From: Actinomadura sp. KC06
GTDB lineage: Bacteria > Actinomycetota > Actinomycetes > Streptosporangiales > Streptosporangiaceae
Assembly: GCF_004348735.1 (NCBI RefSeq)
Contig: NZ_SMKT01000028.1
Location: 1 to 64,000, forward strand
Direction: 5' to 3'
Length of the DNA: 64,000 bases
The notes beneath the pieces were generated by a model. That model was not told the DNA's origin. It was given only the letters and a program-made list of their open reading frames with translations, and ran no database searches. Numbering within the stretch: position 1 is the stretch's first letter; each line of letters opens with the position of its first letter. A program made the position numbers and the translations under genes. Of the stretch, positions 43,687 to 51,386 are shown in pieces.

Positions 43687-44615
43687 CAGGCGGCCCTCCG
43701 CCGTTCGAGCGCCGCGACGGCGCGGTCCATGTCGGCGGCGACGGCGGCGCGGTGCTCGGCGGTGAGCGGGCCGCGCGGCGGGCGGCACGGGCCGCCGTAC
43801 CGGCCGACCTGGTCCATGCCGAGCTTGATGGCCTGGACGAACTCGGTCCGCGAGTCCCACCGGAACGCGGCGACGAGCGGTTCGTAGAGGGCGCGGGCCT
43901 CGTCCAGCCGTCCGGCGGTGGCCAGCTCGTACAGCAGCGCCGACTCGGCGGGGAACACGTTGGGGAAGCCCGCGAACCAGCCGGTCGCGCCCATCAGAAG
44001 CGATTCGAGGACGACGTCGTCCGCGCCCGCGACGACGTCCAGCACCGGCGCCCTCTCCCTGATCTCCAGGACGCGGCGGACGTCCCCGGAGAACTCCTTC
44101 ACCGCGACGACCCCGTCGATCTGCGCGATCTCGCCGAGGAGGGCGGGCGTGAGGTCGACCTTGGTATCGATCGGATTGTTGTAGACCATGACGGGCAGCC
44201 CGACGGACGCGACGGCCTCATAGTGCGCGACGACCTCGCCGGGGTTGGCCCGGTAGAGGGTGGGCGGCAGGCACAGGACGCCGTCCGCGCCGTCCTCGGC
44301 CGCCAGTTCCGCCCAGCGCCGCGCCTGGTGGGAGCCCGGGGCGTGCACGCCGACGACGACCACGCCGTCGCCGCCGGCCGCCTCGACTGCGGTGCGGGCG
44401 ACGCGGCGGCGCTCCTCGTCGGTCAGCGACGAGTACTCGCCGAGCGAGCCGTTCGGGCCGACGCCGCGGCAGCCGCTGCCGACCAGCCAGGCGCAGTGCT
44501 CGGCGTACGCGTCGTAGTCGACGGCGAGCCCGGCGGGCGCGGTGGCGTCCTCGCGGTAGGGCAGCGCCGTGGCCACGATGACGCCGCCGAGGCTCGCGGT
44601 CCCGGTGTCGCTCAT
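43686..44615 (-). CDS. DapA-family 1-pyrroline-4-hydroxy-2-carboxylate deaminase
   Basis: 309 residues of the dihydrodipicolinate-synthase/N-acetylneuraminate-lyase barrel. It has GPNGSLGEYSSLTDEER, VMVYNNPIDTKVDL (Tyr145) and the Schiff-base Lys173 in VVAVKEFSGD. In hydroxyproline operons this enzyme deaminates 1-pyrroline-4-hydroxy-2-carboxylate to 2-oxoglutarate semialdehyde. GAGGAG-type spacing is lost because the start overlaps the upstream FAD gene stop by 4 bp (ATGA). Confidence 0.92.
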   Translation of the reverse strand: MSDTGTASLGGVIVATALPYREDATAPAGLAVDYDAYAEHCAWLVGSGCRGVGPNGSLGEYSSLTDEERRRVARTAVEAAGGDGVVVVGVHAPGSHQARRWAELAAEDGADGVLCLPPTLYRANPGEVVAHYEAVASVGLPVMVYNNPIDTKVDLTPALLGEIAQIDGVVAVKEFSGDVRRVLEIRERAPVLDVVAGADDVVLESLLMGATGWFAGFPNVFPAESALLYELATAGRLDEARALYEPLVAAFRWDSRTEFVQAIKLGMDQVGRYGGPCRPPRGPLTAEHRAAVAADMDRAVAALERRRAA

Positions 44616-45976
44616 CGGGCGTTCACCTTCCTGTGGGTGTTCTCGATCGGGGGCCGTGCGAGTTCGCCCAGCCGGACGGGCTGCGCGATGGGCCGGTGGT
44701 GGGGATTGCCGCTTCCCGTCAGCTCGGCGACGGTGGGGCCGCAGATGCGCGCCTGGCAGGGGCCGAGGCCCGCGCGGGTCGCCAGCTTGACCGCGTGGGC
44801 GGAGTTGCGGGACGGGCCGCCCGCCGCGCTGAGCAGATCGCCGTAGGTCGTCTCCTCGCAGCGGCACACGACGGTGCCGGGACGGAGCCAGCCCGCCCAG
44901 GCCGCGCCGATGGGGTGCGCACCGGCGAGGCGGGCGGCGAACGCGTGGGCCTGGTCGCGGCGGCGGCGCGTGCGGACCGCCGCGGGGTCGTCCGGTGCGC
45001 CTCCCCCGGCGGACCAGCCCGCGAGGAGCCCTTCCGTGCGGGCGGCCTGCGCGCCCGCGATGCCGGTGATCTCTCCCGCCGCGTAGACGCCGGGGACGGT
45101 GGTGCGCTGGTCGGCGTCCACCTCCACGAACGGGCCGTCGCGCAGCGCGCAACCGGCGGCGACGGGCAGTTCGAGCTGCGGGGTGAAGCCGTGGGAGACG
45201 CACAGCGCGTCCACCGCGACGGCCTTCTCGGTGCCCGGCACGACCGACCAGTCAGGACGGAGCCGCGCGGTGACCGCCTCTTCCACGCGTCCGTCGCCCC
45301 GGGCCTCGATCACGGCACGGCCCGTCCGGCAGGGGACGCGGTGGCGGGCCAGCAGCGCCGCGTACCCGGCCAGTTCCCCGGCCTTGCCGGTGTGCGCCGC
45401 GAGTTCCCAAGGGCGCCGCGTCCAGCCGCGTGCCACGGCCGCCGCTGTACCTGCCTCCAGCACCGCCCGGATGAAGGCGCCCGCCCGCAGCAGCGAGGCG
45501 GCGACCGGCAGCAGGAACGGTCCGGAACCGGCGATCAGGACGGAGTCGCCGACGGCCAGGCGCTCCCCCTTCGCCAGCGCCTGCGCGGCGCCCGCCGTGT
45601 AGACGCCGGGCAGGTCCCAGCCGGGGAACGGCAGGACGCGGTCGTAAGCGCCGGGCGCGAGGACGAGCGCGTCCGGGTCGAGGACGAGCCGTTCCCGCCC
45701 GTCCGCGTCGGCCTCGCCGCGCAGCACGTGGACCCGCGGCACGCCCTCGTCCGGACGTTCGATCGACCAGACGGTGCTCTCCGGCCACCAGTCGCAGCGC
45801 GGGTGCCGCAGCACGGGACCGGCGACGGCGTAGGCGTCGGACGGGACCCGATGGTACTGGCCGCCGGGGTTCTCGGCGGAGTCGATGAGCGTCACCGCCG
45901 CCCCGGTGCGCAGGGCGCCCGCCGCGCCGCCGAGCCCGGCGGGTCCGGCGCCGACGACGACCACGTGCCGGGTCAT
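44612..45976 (-). CDS. D-hydroxyproline dehydrogenase, alpha-type FAD subunit
   Basis: 454 residues. The N-terminal FAD Rossmann motif is VVVGAGPAGLGGAAGAL, the second dinucleotide site is LIAGSGPFLLPVAASLL and the FAD-closing motif is GVYAAGEITGIAGAQAA. A C-terminal cysteine-rich BFD-like [2Fe-2S] domain has VVCRCEETTYGDLL and GLGPCQARICGP. This is the HcnB/LhpF-like subunit of multi-subunit D-hydroxyproline dehydrogenase and oxidises cis-4-hydroxy-D-proline with its two partners encoded immediately upstream. ATGA overlaps on both sides support a stoichiometric complex. Confidence 0.92.
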   Translation of the reverse strand: MTRHVVVVGAGPAGLGGAAGALRTGAAVTLIDSAENPGGQYHRVPSDAYAVAGPVLRHPRCDWWPESTVWSIERPDEGVPRVHVLRGEADADGRERLVLDPDALVLAPGAYDRVLPFPGWDLPGVYTAGAAQALAKGERLAVGDSVLIAGSGPFLLPVAASLLRAGAFIRAVLEAGTAAAVARGWTRRPWELAAHTGKAGELAGYAALLARHRVPCRTGRAVIEARGDGRVEEAVTARLRPDWSVVPGTEKAVAVDALCVSHGFTPQLELPVAAGCALRDGPFVEVDADQRTTVPGVYAAGEITGIAGAQAARTEGLLAGWSAGGGAPDDPAAVRTRRRRDQAHAFAARLAGAHPIGAAWAGWLRPGTVVCRCEETTYGDLLSAAGGPSRNSAHAVKLATRAGLGPCQARICGPTVAELTGSGNPHHRPIAQPVRLGELARPPIENTHRKVNAR

Positions 45977-46239
45977 CGCGCGTCGCCCGCCGCACGGGAC
46001 TGGGTCGTGACGGTGTCGCCGTCGCGGGCGCGGCGGCGGCAGGCCCGCACGTCGCGGACGCCGTTGACCGTGACCAGGCAGTCGAAGCAGACGCCGATCC
46101 CGCAGAAGACGCCGCGCGGCGCGCCGGACGGGCCCGTCCGCCAGGTGCGGCGGCCGGACGCGAGCAGCACGCCCGCGATGGTCCGGCCCGCGGCGCCGGT
46201 GACGGGCTCGCCGTCCACCGTGATCCGTACCAGGCTCAT
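45973..46239 (-). CDS. D-hydroxyproline dehydrogenase, small [2Fe-2S] subunit
   Basis: 88 residues of the HcnA-like ferredoxin fold. The cluster ligands are Cys46, Cys51, Cys54 and Cys67 (FCGIGVCFDCLVTVN and RACRRRA). It passes electrons between the two FAD subunits of the dehydrogenase. It overlaps both neighbouring subunit genes by 4 bp. The length is typical. Confidence 0.93.
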   Translation of the reverse strand: MSLVRITVDGEPVTGAAGRTIAGVLLASGRRTWRTGPSGAPRGVFCGIGVCFDCLVTVNGVRDVRACRRRARDGDTVTTQSRAAGDAR

Positions 46240-47396
46240 GCGACCTCCCGCTCCGGCCGGACGGCGGGCCGGCCGACCCGGAACTGGGTCGCGTCGACGT
46301 CCGGTTCGCGGCCGAGCATCAGGTCGCGCAGGACGGCGGCGGTCCCGGCCGCCAGCCCGATGCCCGCTCCCTCGTGCCCGGTGGCGTGCCAGAGCCCGGC
46401 CAGGTCAGGGTCGGCGCCGATCACGGGCAGATGGTCGGCGACGTAGGGCCGGAACCCGCCGTACGCGCGCATCACGGGGACCCCGGCGAGCGACGGGAAC
46501 AGCCGCAGCGCCTTGCCCGCGATCACCGCTAGCACGTCGGGGCGGAGCCGGTCGTCGAACCCGACGCGGCGCCGCGACGAGCCGAGCAGGATCGTCCCGG
46601 CGCGGGTGGACTCCACGACGGCGGACGCCTGCAGCTCCCCCGCGCCGCTGCCGACAGCGCCTACGTAGTCGGCGTCGTAGACCTTGTGGAAGACGGTCGG
46701 CGGCATCGGCGCGGTGACGAGCACCTCGCCGCGCCGTGGCCGGACGTCCAGCCGGACGCCGAGCCGCGCGGCGACCTCGCCCGCCCACGGCCCGGCGGCG
46801 TTGACGACGGCGTCGCCCTCGACGAGCCCGGTCGCGGTGCGGACGCCGGTGATCCGCCCGCCGCGCGTGACGGCGCCGACGACTTCGCGGCCGGTCTCCA
46901 GCACGGCCCCGGCGCGGACGGCGTCGGCGAGCAGCGCGGTCGCGGCGCCGACCGGCTGGACCTGCGCGTCCTGCGGATAGTGGACGGCGGCGGCGACGTC
47001 TCTCGTGGCGTGCGGTTCGGCCTCGGCGAAGGCGGCGGCGTCGAGTTCGCCGGCCGTGATGCCCGCCGCGCGCTGGGCGTCCGCGAAGTCCCGGAGCGCG
47101 GCGGCGCCCTCGCGGGTGGTCGCGACGACGATGCCGCCCTTCGGGTCCCACTCCGCTCCCCCGGCGTCCGGGAGCGCGTCGAGGATCCGCGGCCACAGCC
47201 GGAGTGACAGCTTCGCGAGTTCGAGTTCCGGGCCGGGCTCCTTGTCGGAGACGAGGACGTTGCCCTCGCCGTGCGCGGTCGTCGCGGCGGCGGGACGGGC
47301 GCGGTCCACGACGGTGACCGCGCATCCGGCCAGGGCCAGCTCGCGGGCGCAGGCCGCGCCGACGATCCCGGCGCCGAGCACCACGACCCGCGTCAT
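46236..47396 (-). CDS. D-hydroxyproline dehydrogenase, beta (DAO-type) FAD subunit
   Basis: 386 residues of the D-amino-acid-oxidase superfamily. It has VVVLGAGIVGAACARELALAG at the N-terminus, PKGGIVVATT, NAAGPWAGEVAARLGV and the C-terminal WHATGHEGAGIGLAAGTA. This is the substrate-oxidising HcnC/LhpB-like subunit. It is the first gene of the operon: GGAGGGG lies just before ATG 47396, and a consensus-type promoter with an operator at the start point lies directly upstream. Confidence 0.92.
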   Translation of the reverse strand: MTRVVVLGAGIVGAACARELALAGCAVTVVDRARPAAATTAHGEGNVLVSDKEPGPELELAKLSLRLWPRILDALPDAGGAEWDPKGGIVVATTREGAAALRDFADAQRAAGITAGELDAAAFAEAEPHATRDVAAAVHYPQDAQVQPVGAATALLADAVRAGAVLETGREVVGAVTRGGRITGVRTATGLVEGDAVVNAAGPWAGEVAARLGVRLDVRPRRGEVLVTAPMPPTVFHKVYDADYVGAVGSGAGELQASAVVESTRAGTILLGSSRRRVGFDDRLRPDVLAVIAGKALRLFPSLAGVPVMRAYGGFRPYVADHLPVIGADPDLAGLWHATGHEGAGIGLAAGTAAVLRDLMLGREPDVDATQFRVGRPAVRPEREVA

Positions 47397-47410
47397 CGCC
47401 CCTCCGCCGA

Positions 47411-47428
47411 CGTTCGCTAAACCGAACG
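47411..47428. promoter_or_regulatory. Operator 1 of the hydroxyproline operon
   Basis: CGTTCGCTAAACCGAACG has perfect 6-bp arms (7 bp with flanking A/T). It covers the predicted transcription start of the operon, 5 bp downstream of the -10. An almost identical site precedes the XRE-cupin gene. Confidence 0.8.
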
Positions 47429-47433
47429 TTTCG

Positions 47434-47463
47434 AGGCTAGGTCGGCCGCCCGCGGGATGTCAA
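47434..47463 (-). promoter_or_regulatory. Promoter of the hydroxyproline operon
   Basis: On the minus strand a perfect TTGACA (47458-47463) and TAGCCT (47434-47439) are separated by 18 bp. The -35 overlaps the stop codon of the XRE-cupin gene, and the expected start falls inside operator 1. Confidence 0.75.
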
Positions 47464-48068
47464 CGCTCCACCAGGTGGGGCGGCCCCGAGGGCGCGGTGT
47501 GAAGCCGCTGATCCGAGCCGTACTGCAGGAGCAGGACGGACCGGACGTCCCCGCCGGGCGCCGTGTAGGAGTGCGGCAGCCGGGCGTCGAAGCCCACGTA
47601 GTCGCCGGGCCCCAGCTCGACGTCCCGGCCGTCCACCCGGACGCGAAGCCGCCCCGCCTGGACGATCGTGTGCTCCGTCCCGCCGTGGCCGAGCGAGTCC
47701 TGCGTGCGTCCGGCTCTGACGCGCTGGTCGTACACCTCGAAGATCGCGCCGCCGGACTCGATGCCGCGCAGCGGCCGCAGGTCGACGCCCTCGCCGCGCA
47801 GGACCTCCACGTCCGCGGCGCGCACCACCGTCGGCCCGGACGGCTCCCGGTGGTCGAGCAGGTCGGAGATGGCGACCTCCAGCGCGCGCGACAGGCTGAA
47901 CACCGTCTCGATCGTGGGATTGCCTGCCCCGGCCTCCAGCTGCGACAGCGTGGCCTTGCCGATCTTCGACCGGCGGGACAGCTCCGACAGCGACAGGCCG
48001 CGCTCCAGCCGCGCGCGGCGCAGGTTTCCGGCCAGCACGTCCCGCACCGATTCCCCTGACGCGCCCAC
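47460..48068 (-). CDS. XRE-family regulator with C-terminal cupin
   Basis: 202 residues. The N-terminal HTH is NLRRARLERGLSLSELSRRSKIGKATLSQLEAGAGNPTIETV (about 15-57). The C-terminal cupin (about 110-195) has HGGTEHTIVQAGRLRVRVDGRDVELGPGDYVGFDARLPHSY. Such proteins sense small metabolites in the cupin. GTG at 48068 has AGAGG 6 nt upstream. The same palindrome lies before this gene and before the operon, so it very probably represses both until a pathway intermediate is present. The sign of regulation is inferred from the operator position at the start point. Confidence 0.9.
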   Translation of the reverse strand: MGASGESVRDVLAGNLRRARLERGLSLSELSRRSKIGKATLSQLEAGAGNPTIETVFSLSRALEVAISDLLDHREPSGPTVVRAADVEVLRGEGVDLRPLRGIESGGAIFEVYDQRVRAGRTQDSLGHGGTEHTIVQAGRLRVRVDGRDVELGPGDYVGFDARLPHSYTAPGGDVRSVLLLQYGSDQRLHTAPSGPPHLVER

Positions 48069-48092
48069 GTTCGCCTCTCGTCCGGCCGCCGT

Positions 48093-48110
48093 CGTTCGTT
48101 TTACCGAACG
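48093..48110. promoter_or_regulatory. Operator 2, upstream of the XRE-cupin gene
   Basis: CGTTCGTTTTACCGAACG shares both 6-bp arms and the ending AC of the spacer with operator 1. A minus-strand TACACT (-10-like, 48112-48117) lies 1 bp beyond, so the palindrome again covers the likely start point, which fits autoregulation. Confidence 0.78.
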
Positions 48111-48130
48111 AAGTGTACCGGGGGCGCGGG

Positions 48131-49108
48131 TCAGAGTTCCGCGATCCGCCCCGCGCCGGACGCGCGCGCCCGCTCGACGATGACGGACGCCGCCGCCGTG
48201 TCCTGCACGCCGACGCCGACGCTGTTGTAGAAGACGACGTCGCCGGCGGACTCCCGCCCGGCGGCGAGGCCCGCGACGATCGGCCCGAGGGGACGCACCT
48301 GCTCCGGGCTCAGATGACCCGAGCGGATCGCGGCCACGACCGGCCCGGCGTGGTCGAGCGCGGTCGGCACGTCGTCCACCACGACGGAGGCGGCGCGGGT
48401 GAGGACGTCGTCGTCCACCTCGGCCCGGTCCGGTGCGAAGGAGCCGACGCTCAGCACCGTGCAGCCGGGGTCGAGCCATTCGCCCCGGACGATCGGCTCC
48501 GCGCTGGTCGTCGCGGTGACGACGATCTGCGCTCCCTCGACGGCCGCGCGCACGGACGCCGCCGTCTCCACCGGCATCCCCACCTCGGCCGACAGCCCGG
48601 CGGCGACGTCGCACGTCTCCGGATGGCGGCACGCCATCGCCACCCGGCCGATCGGCCGGACCTCCGCCATCGCCCGGACGTGCGCCCGCCCCTGCACGCC
48701 GCAGCCGATCACCGCGAGCCGCGCCGCGTCCGGGACGGCGAGATGGTCGGCGGCCACCGCGCTCGCCGCCGAGGTCCGCAGCGTCGTCACCGCCTCGCCC
48801 TCGATGATCGCGACGGGCCGCCCGTCCACCGGGTCCTGGACGGTCACCAGCGCCGCCACGGTCGGCAGGCCGCGCGCCGCGTTGCCCGGGGTGACGCTGC
48901 CGAACTTGGAGACCGCGCCGGTGCCGGGCAGGCGGGACACGTAGCAGAACGCTACGCCGCCGTCCGGGCCGTCCAGGAGCAGCCGCGGCGCGAGCCGCGC
49001 CTCCCGGCGGCCGAGCGCCCCGAACGCGGCCCGCTGCGAGGCGATCGCCGCCGGAAGGTCGAACACCGCGCGCACGTCGTCGGCGGAAAGCAGCAGGACA
49101 TCGGCCAT
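48131..49108 (-). CDS. Ornithine-cyclodeaminase/mu-crystallin family protein, possible pyrroline-2-carboxylate reductase
   Basis: 325 residues. It has the NAD-binding motif LAVIGCGVQGRAHVRAM near 130-146, KFGSVTPGNAARGLPTV, GEAVTTLRTSAASAVAADHL and LSVGSFAPDRAEVDDDVL. The family includes ornithine cyclodeaminase, alanine dehydrogenase and the delta-1-pyrroline-2-carboxylate reductase of trans-3-hydroxyproline and D-proline metabolism. Its place beside the hydroxyproline operon favours the reductase, but no trans-3-hydroxyproline dehydratase is seen. It is divergent from the liv-type ABC operon. Confidence 0.82.
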   Translation of the reverse strand: MADVLLLSADDVRAVFDLPAAIASQRAAFGALGRREARLAPRLLLDGPDGGVAFCYVSRLPGTGAVSKFGSVTPGNAARGLPTVAALVTVQDPVDGRPVAIIEGEAVTTLRTSAASAVAADHLAVPDAARLAVIGCGVQGRAHVRAMAEVRPIGRVAMACRHPETCDVAAGLSAEVGMPVETAASVRAAVEGAQIVVTATTSAEPIVRGEWLDPGCTVLSVGSFAPDRAEVDDDVLTRAASVVVDDVPTALDHAGPVVAAIRSGHLSPEQVRPLGPIVAGLAAGRESAGDVVFYNSVGVGVQDTAAASVIVERARASGAGRIAEL

Positions 49109-49139
49109 GCTGCGATCCTCGCGAGCCCGTTCCCGCGCT

Positions 49140-49207
49140 GTCGAGGCCGAAAGGGCAAGCGGTTCTTATCGATCACTACATGAGATCGCATGCTTGCCCG
49201 TCTCGAC
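49140..49207. promoter_or_regulatory. Nested inverted repeats between the OCD-family gene and the ABC importer
   Basis: Three arm pairs nest around about 49177: GTCGAG (49140) with CTCGAC (49202), GGGCAAGC (49153) with GCTTGCCC (49192), and CGATC (49170) with GATCG (49184). They occupy most of the 159-bp divergent region and are a likely regulator-binding region for both directions. Confidence 0.55.
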
Positions 49208-49267
49208 GGCCGTCCCACGAGGTTCCAGGCTTTCACCAACCCGCCCACGAGCGACGGAGAGGCGCCG

Positions 49268-50476
49268 ATGACTCGATCGACTTCCCGGGACCGCCGACGC
49301 GGGTTCCGCCTCCTCACCGCGGCCGGCGCCGGGCTGCTGCTGGTCCCGCTCGCCGCGTCCTGCGGGTCCGGCGACGACTCCGGCGGGTCGGGCGCCATCA
49401 AGATCGGCGTCCCGGCGCCGCTGAGCGGCGACTCCGCCTCCGCCGGGCAGGACATCCTCGCCGCCGCCAAGGTCGCCGCCGACGAGATCAACAAGGCGGG
49501 CGGCGTGGACGGGCGCGACGTCCAGATCGTCGAGGCCGACGACCAGTGCAGCGCCCAGCAGGGCGCGCAGGCCGCGCAGAAGCTCCTCAACAGCGGGGTC
49601 GTCGCGGTCGCCGGCGGGTACTGCTCCAGCGCGGCCGTGCCCGCGATCCCGATCTTCGGGCGGCGGAGCGTCCCGTTCGTGCTGGACGCGTCCACGAACC
49701 CCGGCCTCACCGACACCGGCAAGGGCAAGGTGTTCCGCACCTGCGGGCGCGACGACAACCAGGGCCTCGTCGCCGCCAAGTTCATGACGGGGCAGCTCGG
49801 CGCCAAGCGCATCGCGCTCCTGCACGACAACACCACCTACGCCAAGGGCCTCGCGGACGCGACGGCGAACTCGGTGAAGCAGGCGGGCGGGCAGGTCGTG
49901 TACCAGGACGCGCTGCAGCCCGGCCAGTCCGACTACAGCCCCGTCCTGACCAAGGTGGCCTCGACGAAGCCGGACGTCCTGTACTTCACCGGGTACTTCG
50001 CCGAGGCGGGCCTGCTGATGAAGCAGCGCAAGCAGCTCGGGCTGAAGTTCACGCTGATGGGCGGGGACGCGACGACCGACTCGACCGTCCTGAAGACGGC
50101 GGGCGCGGCGGCCGACGGCTACATCGCCACCACGGCGCCGCTCGCCAAGGACCTGCCCACGGCCTCCAAGTTCGTCGCGGCGTACAAGGCGGCGAACAAC
50201 GCCGACCCCGGGCCGTTCTCGGTGTACGAGTACGACGCGGTGAAGATCGTCGCGAAGGCGATCGAGGACGCCGGGTCCACGGAGGGCAAGGACATCACCG
50301 ACGCGCTGCACAAGATGAAGGACTTCCCGGGCATCACCGGGCCGATCACGTTCGACGACAAGGGCGACCGGACCGACCCGCTGTACATCACCGTCCGGGT
50401 CCAGAGCGGCGCGTTCACCGCCTACAAGAAGCTCGACAAGAGCGGCGGCACGTGGGTGGACGCCAAGACCTCATGA
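49268..50476 (+). CDS. Liv-type ABC importer, substrate-binding lipoprotein
   Basis: 402 residues. A twin-basic N-terminus (RDRRRGFRLL) and lipobox LAASC give a membrane-anchored lipoprotein. The Peripla_BP_6 fold has IKIGVPAPLSGDSASAGQDIL, GRDVQIVEADDQCSAQQ and FSVYEYDAVKIVAKAIEDAG. It binds an amino acid or related amide outside the cell for the permease encoded next. ATG at 49268 has GGAGAGG 7 nt upstream. Its position beside hydroxyproline genes suggests hydroxyproline or proline as ligand (inference). Confidence 0.9.
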   Translation: MTRSTSRDRRRGFRLLTAAGAGLLLVPLAASCGSGDDSGGSGAIKIGVPAPLSGDSASAGQDILAAAKVAADEINKAGGVDGRDVQIVEADDQCSAQQGAQAAQKLLNSGVVAVAGGYCSSAAVPAIPIFGRRSVPFVLDASTNPGLTDTGKGKVFRTCGRDDNQGLVAAKFMTGQLGAKRIALLHDNTTYAKGLADATANSVKQAGGQVVYQDALQPGQSDYSPVLTKVASTKPDVLYFTGYFAEAGLLMKQRKQLGLKFTLMGGDATTDSTVLKTAGAAADGYIATTAPLAKDLPTASKFVAAYKAANNADPGPFSVYEYDAVKIVAKAIEDAGSTEGKDITDALHKMKDFPGITGPITFDDKGDRTDPLYITVRVQSGAFTAYKKLDKSGGTWVDAKTS

Positions 50477-50486
50477 ACGACGAACT

Positions 50487-51386
50487 ATGAGCGAATTCGT
50501 CCAGTACCTCGTCAACGGGCTGACGATCGGGGCGTTCCTCGCGCTGATCGCGCTGGGCTACTCGATGATCTACGGCGTGGTGCGGCTGATCAACTTCGCG
50601 CACGGGGACGTGTTCATGATCGGCGCGTTCGTCGGGTTCGGGACGCTCACCACGATCGGCGCGACCGGCGGGATGGCGCTGCCCGCGATCATCGCCGCCG
50701 TGCTCGTCGGCGCGCTGGCGACCGGCGTCGTCGGCACCGGGATCGCGAAGGCGGCCTACGTCCCGTTGCTGGCCTCGCCGCGGCTGGCGCTGCTGATCGC
50801 CGCGATCGGGGTGTCGCTGGCGCTGCAGGAGGGCGTGAAGGTCCTCACCGACGCGCGGTTCAAGTCGTACCCGAACGCGCTGGACGGCGGGCAGATCTTC
50901 AGCGGGTCCGTCCGCGTCACGTGGGGGCAGCTCGCGCTGGTCGTGCTGTCGGTGGCGCTGATGGCCGGGCTGTGGCTGTTCGTGACCCGCACGGTGACGG
51001 GGACGGCGATGCGCGCCCTCGCGATGGACCGGGACGCCGCCCGCCTGCAGGGCATCAACGTCGAGCGGCTCATCCTCGTCACGTTCTTCATCGGCTCGCT
51101 GCTGGCGGGCGCGGCGGGCGTGATGTACGGGCTGTACTACGTGCAGATCAGCTTCGGCATGGGGTTCCTGATCGGGCTGCGCGCGTTCACCGCCGCCGTG
51201 CTCGGCGGCATCGGGAACCTGCCGGGGACGATGGTCGCGGGCGTGGCGATCGGGCTCGTCCAGTCGTTCTCCGCCGGGTACGTCTCGTCCCGCTGGACCG
51301 ACGTGATCATCTTCGGGCTGCTCATCGCGGTGCTGGCGCTGAGACCCACCGGCCTGTTCGGCGAGCGCGTCGTGGAGCGCGCGTGA
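50487..51386 (+). CDS. Liv-type ABC importer permease LivH
   Basis: 299 residues with about eight membrane helices. It has the LivH opening YLVNGLTIGAFLALIALGYSMIYGVVRLINFAHGDVFMIGAF and the EAA-like region MRALAMDRDAARLQGINVERLI. It forms half of the membrane channel. The gap to the binding-protein gene is 10 bp, and the stop overlaps the next gene's GTG start by 4 bp. Confidence 0.93.
   Translation: MSEFVQYLVNGLTIGAFLALIALGYSMIYGVVRLINFAHGDVFMIGAFVGFGTLTTIGATGGMALPAIIAAVLVGALATGVVGTGIAKAAYVPLLASPRLALLIAAIGVSLALQEGVKVLTDARFKSYPNALDGGQIFSGSVRVTWGQLALVVLSVALMAGLWLFVTRTVTGTAMRALAMDRDAARLQGINVERLILVTFFIGSLLAGAAGVMYGLYYVQISFGMGFLIGLRAFTAAVLGGIGNLPGTMVAGVAIGLVQSFSAGYVSSRWTDVIIFGLLIAVLALRPTGLFGERVVERA

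Noticed and set aside
47460-48632. Longer N-terminus for the XRE-cupin regulator
   Set aside because: The extension lies within the OCD-family gene and crosses operator 2. The HTH starts just after GTG 48068.
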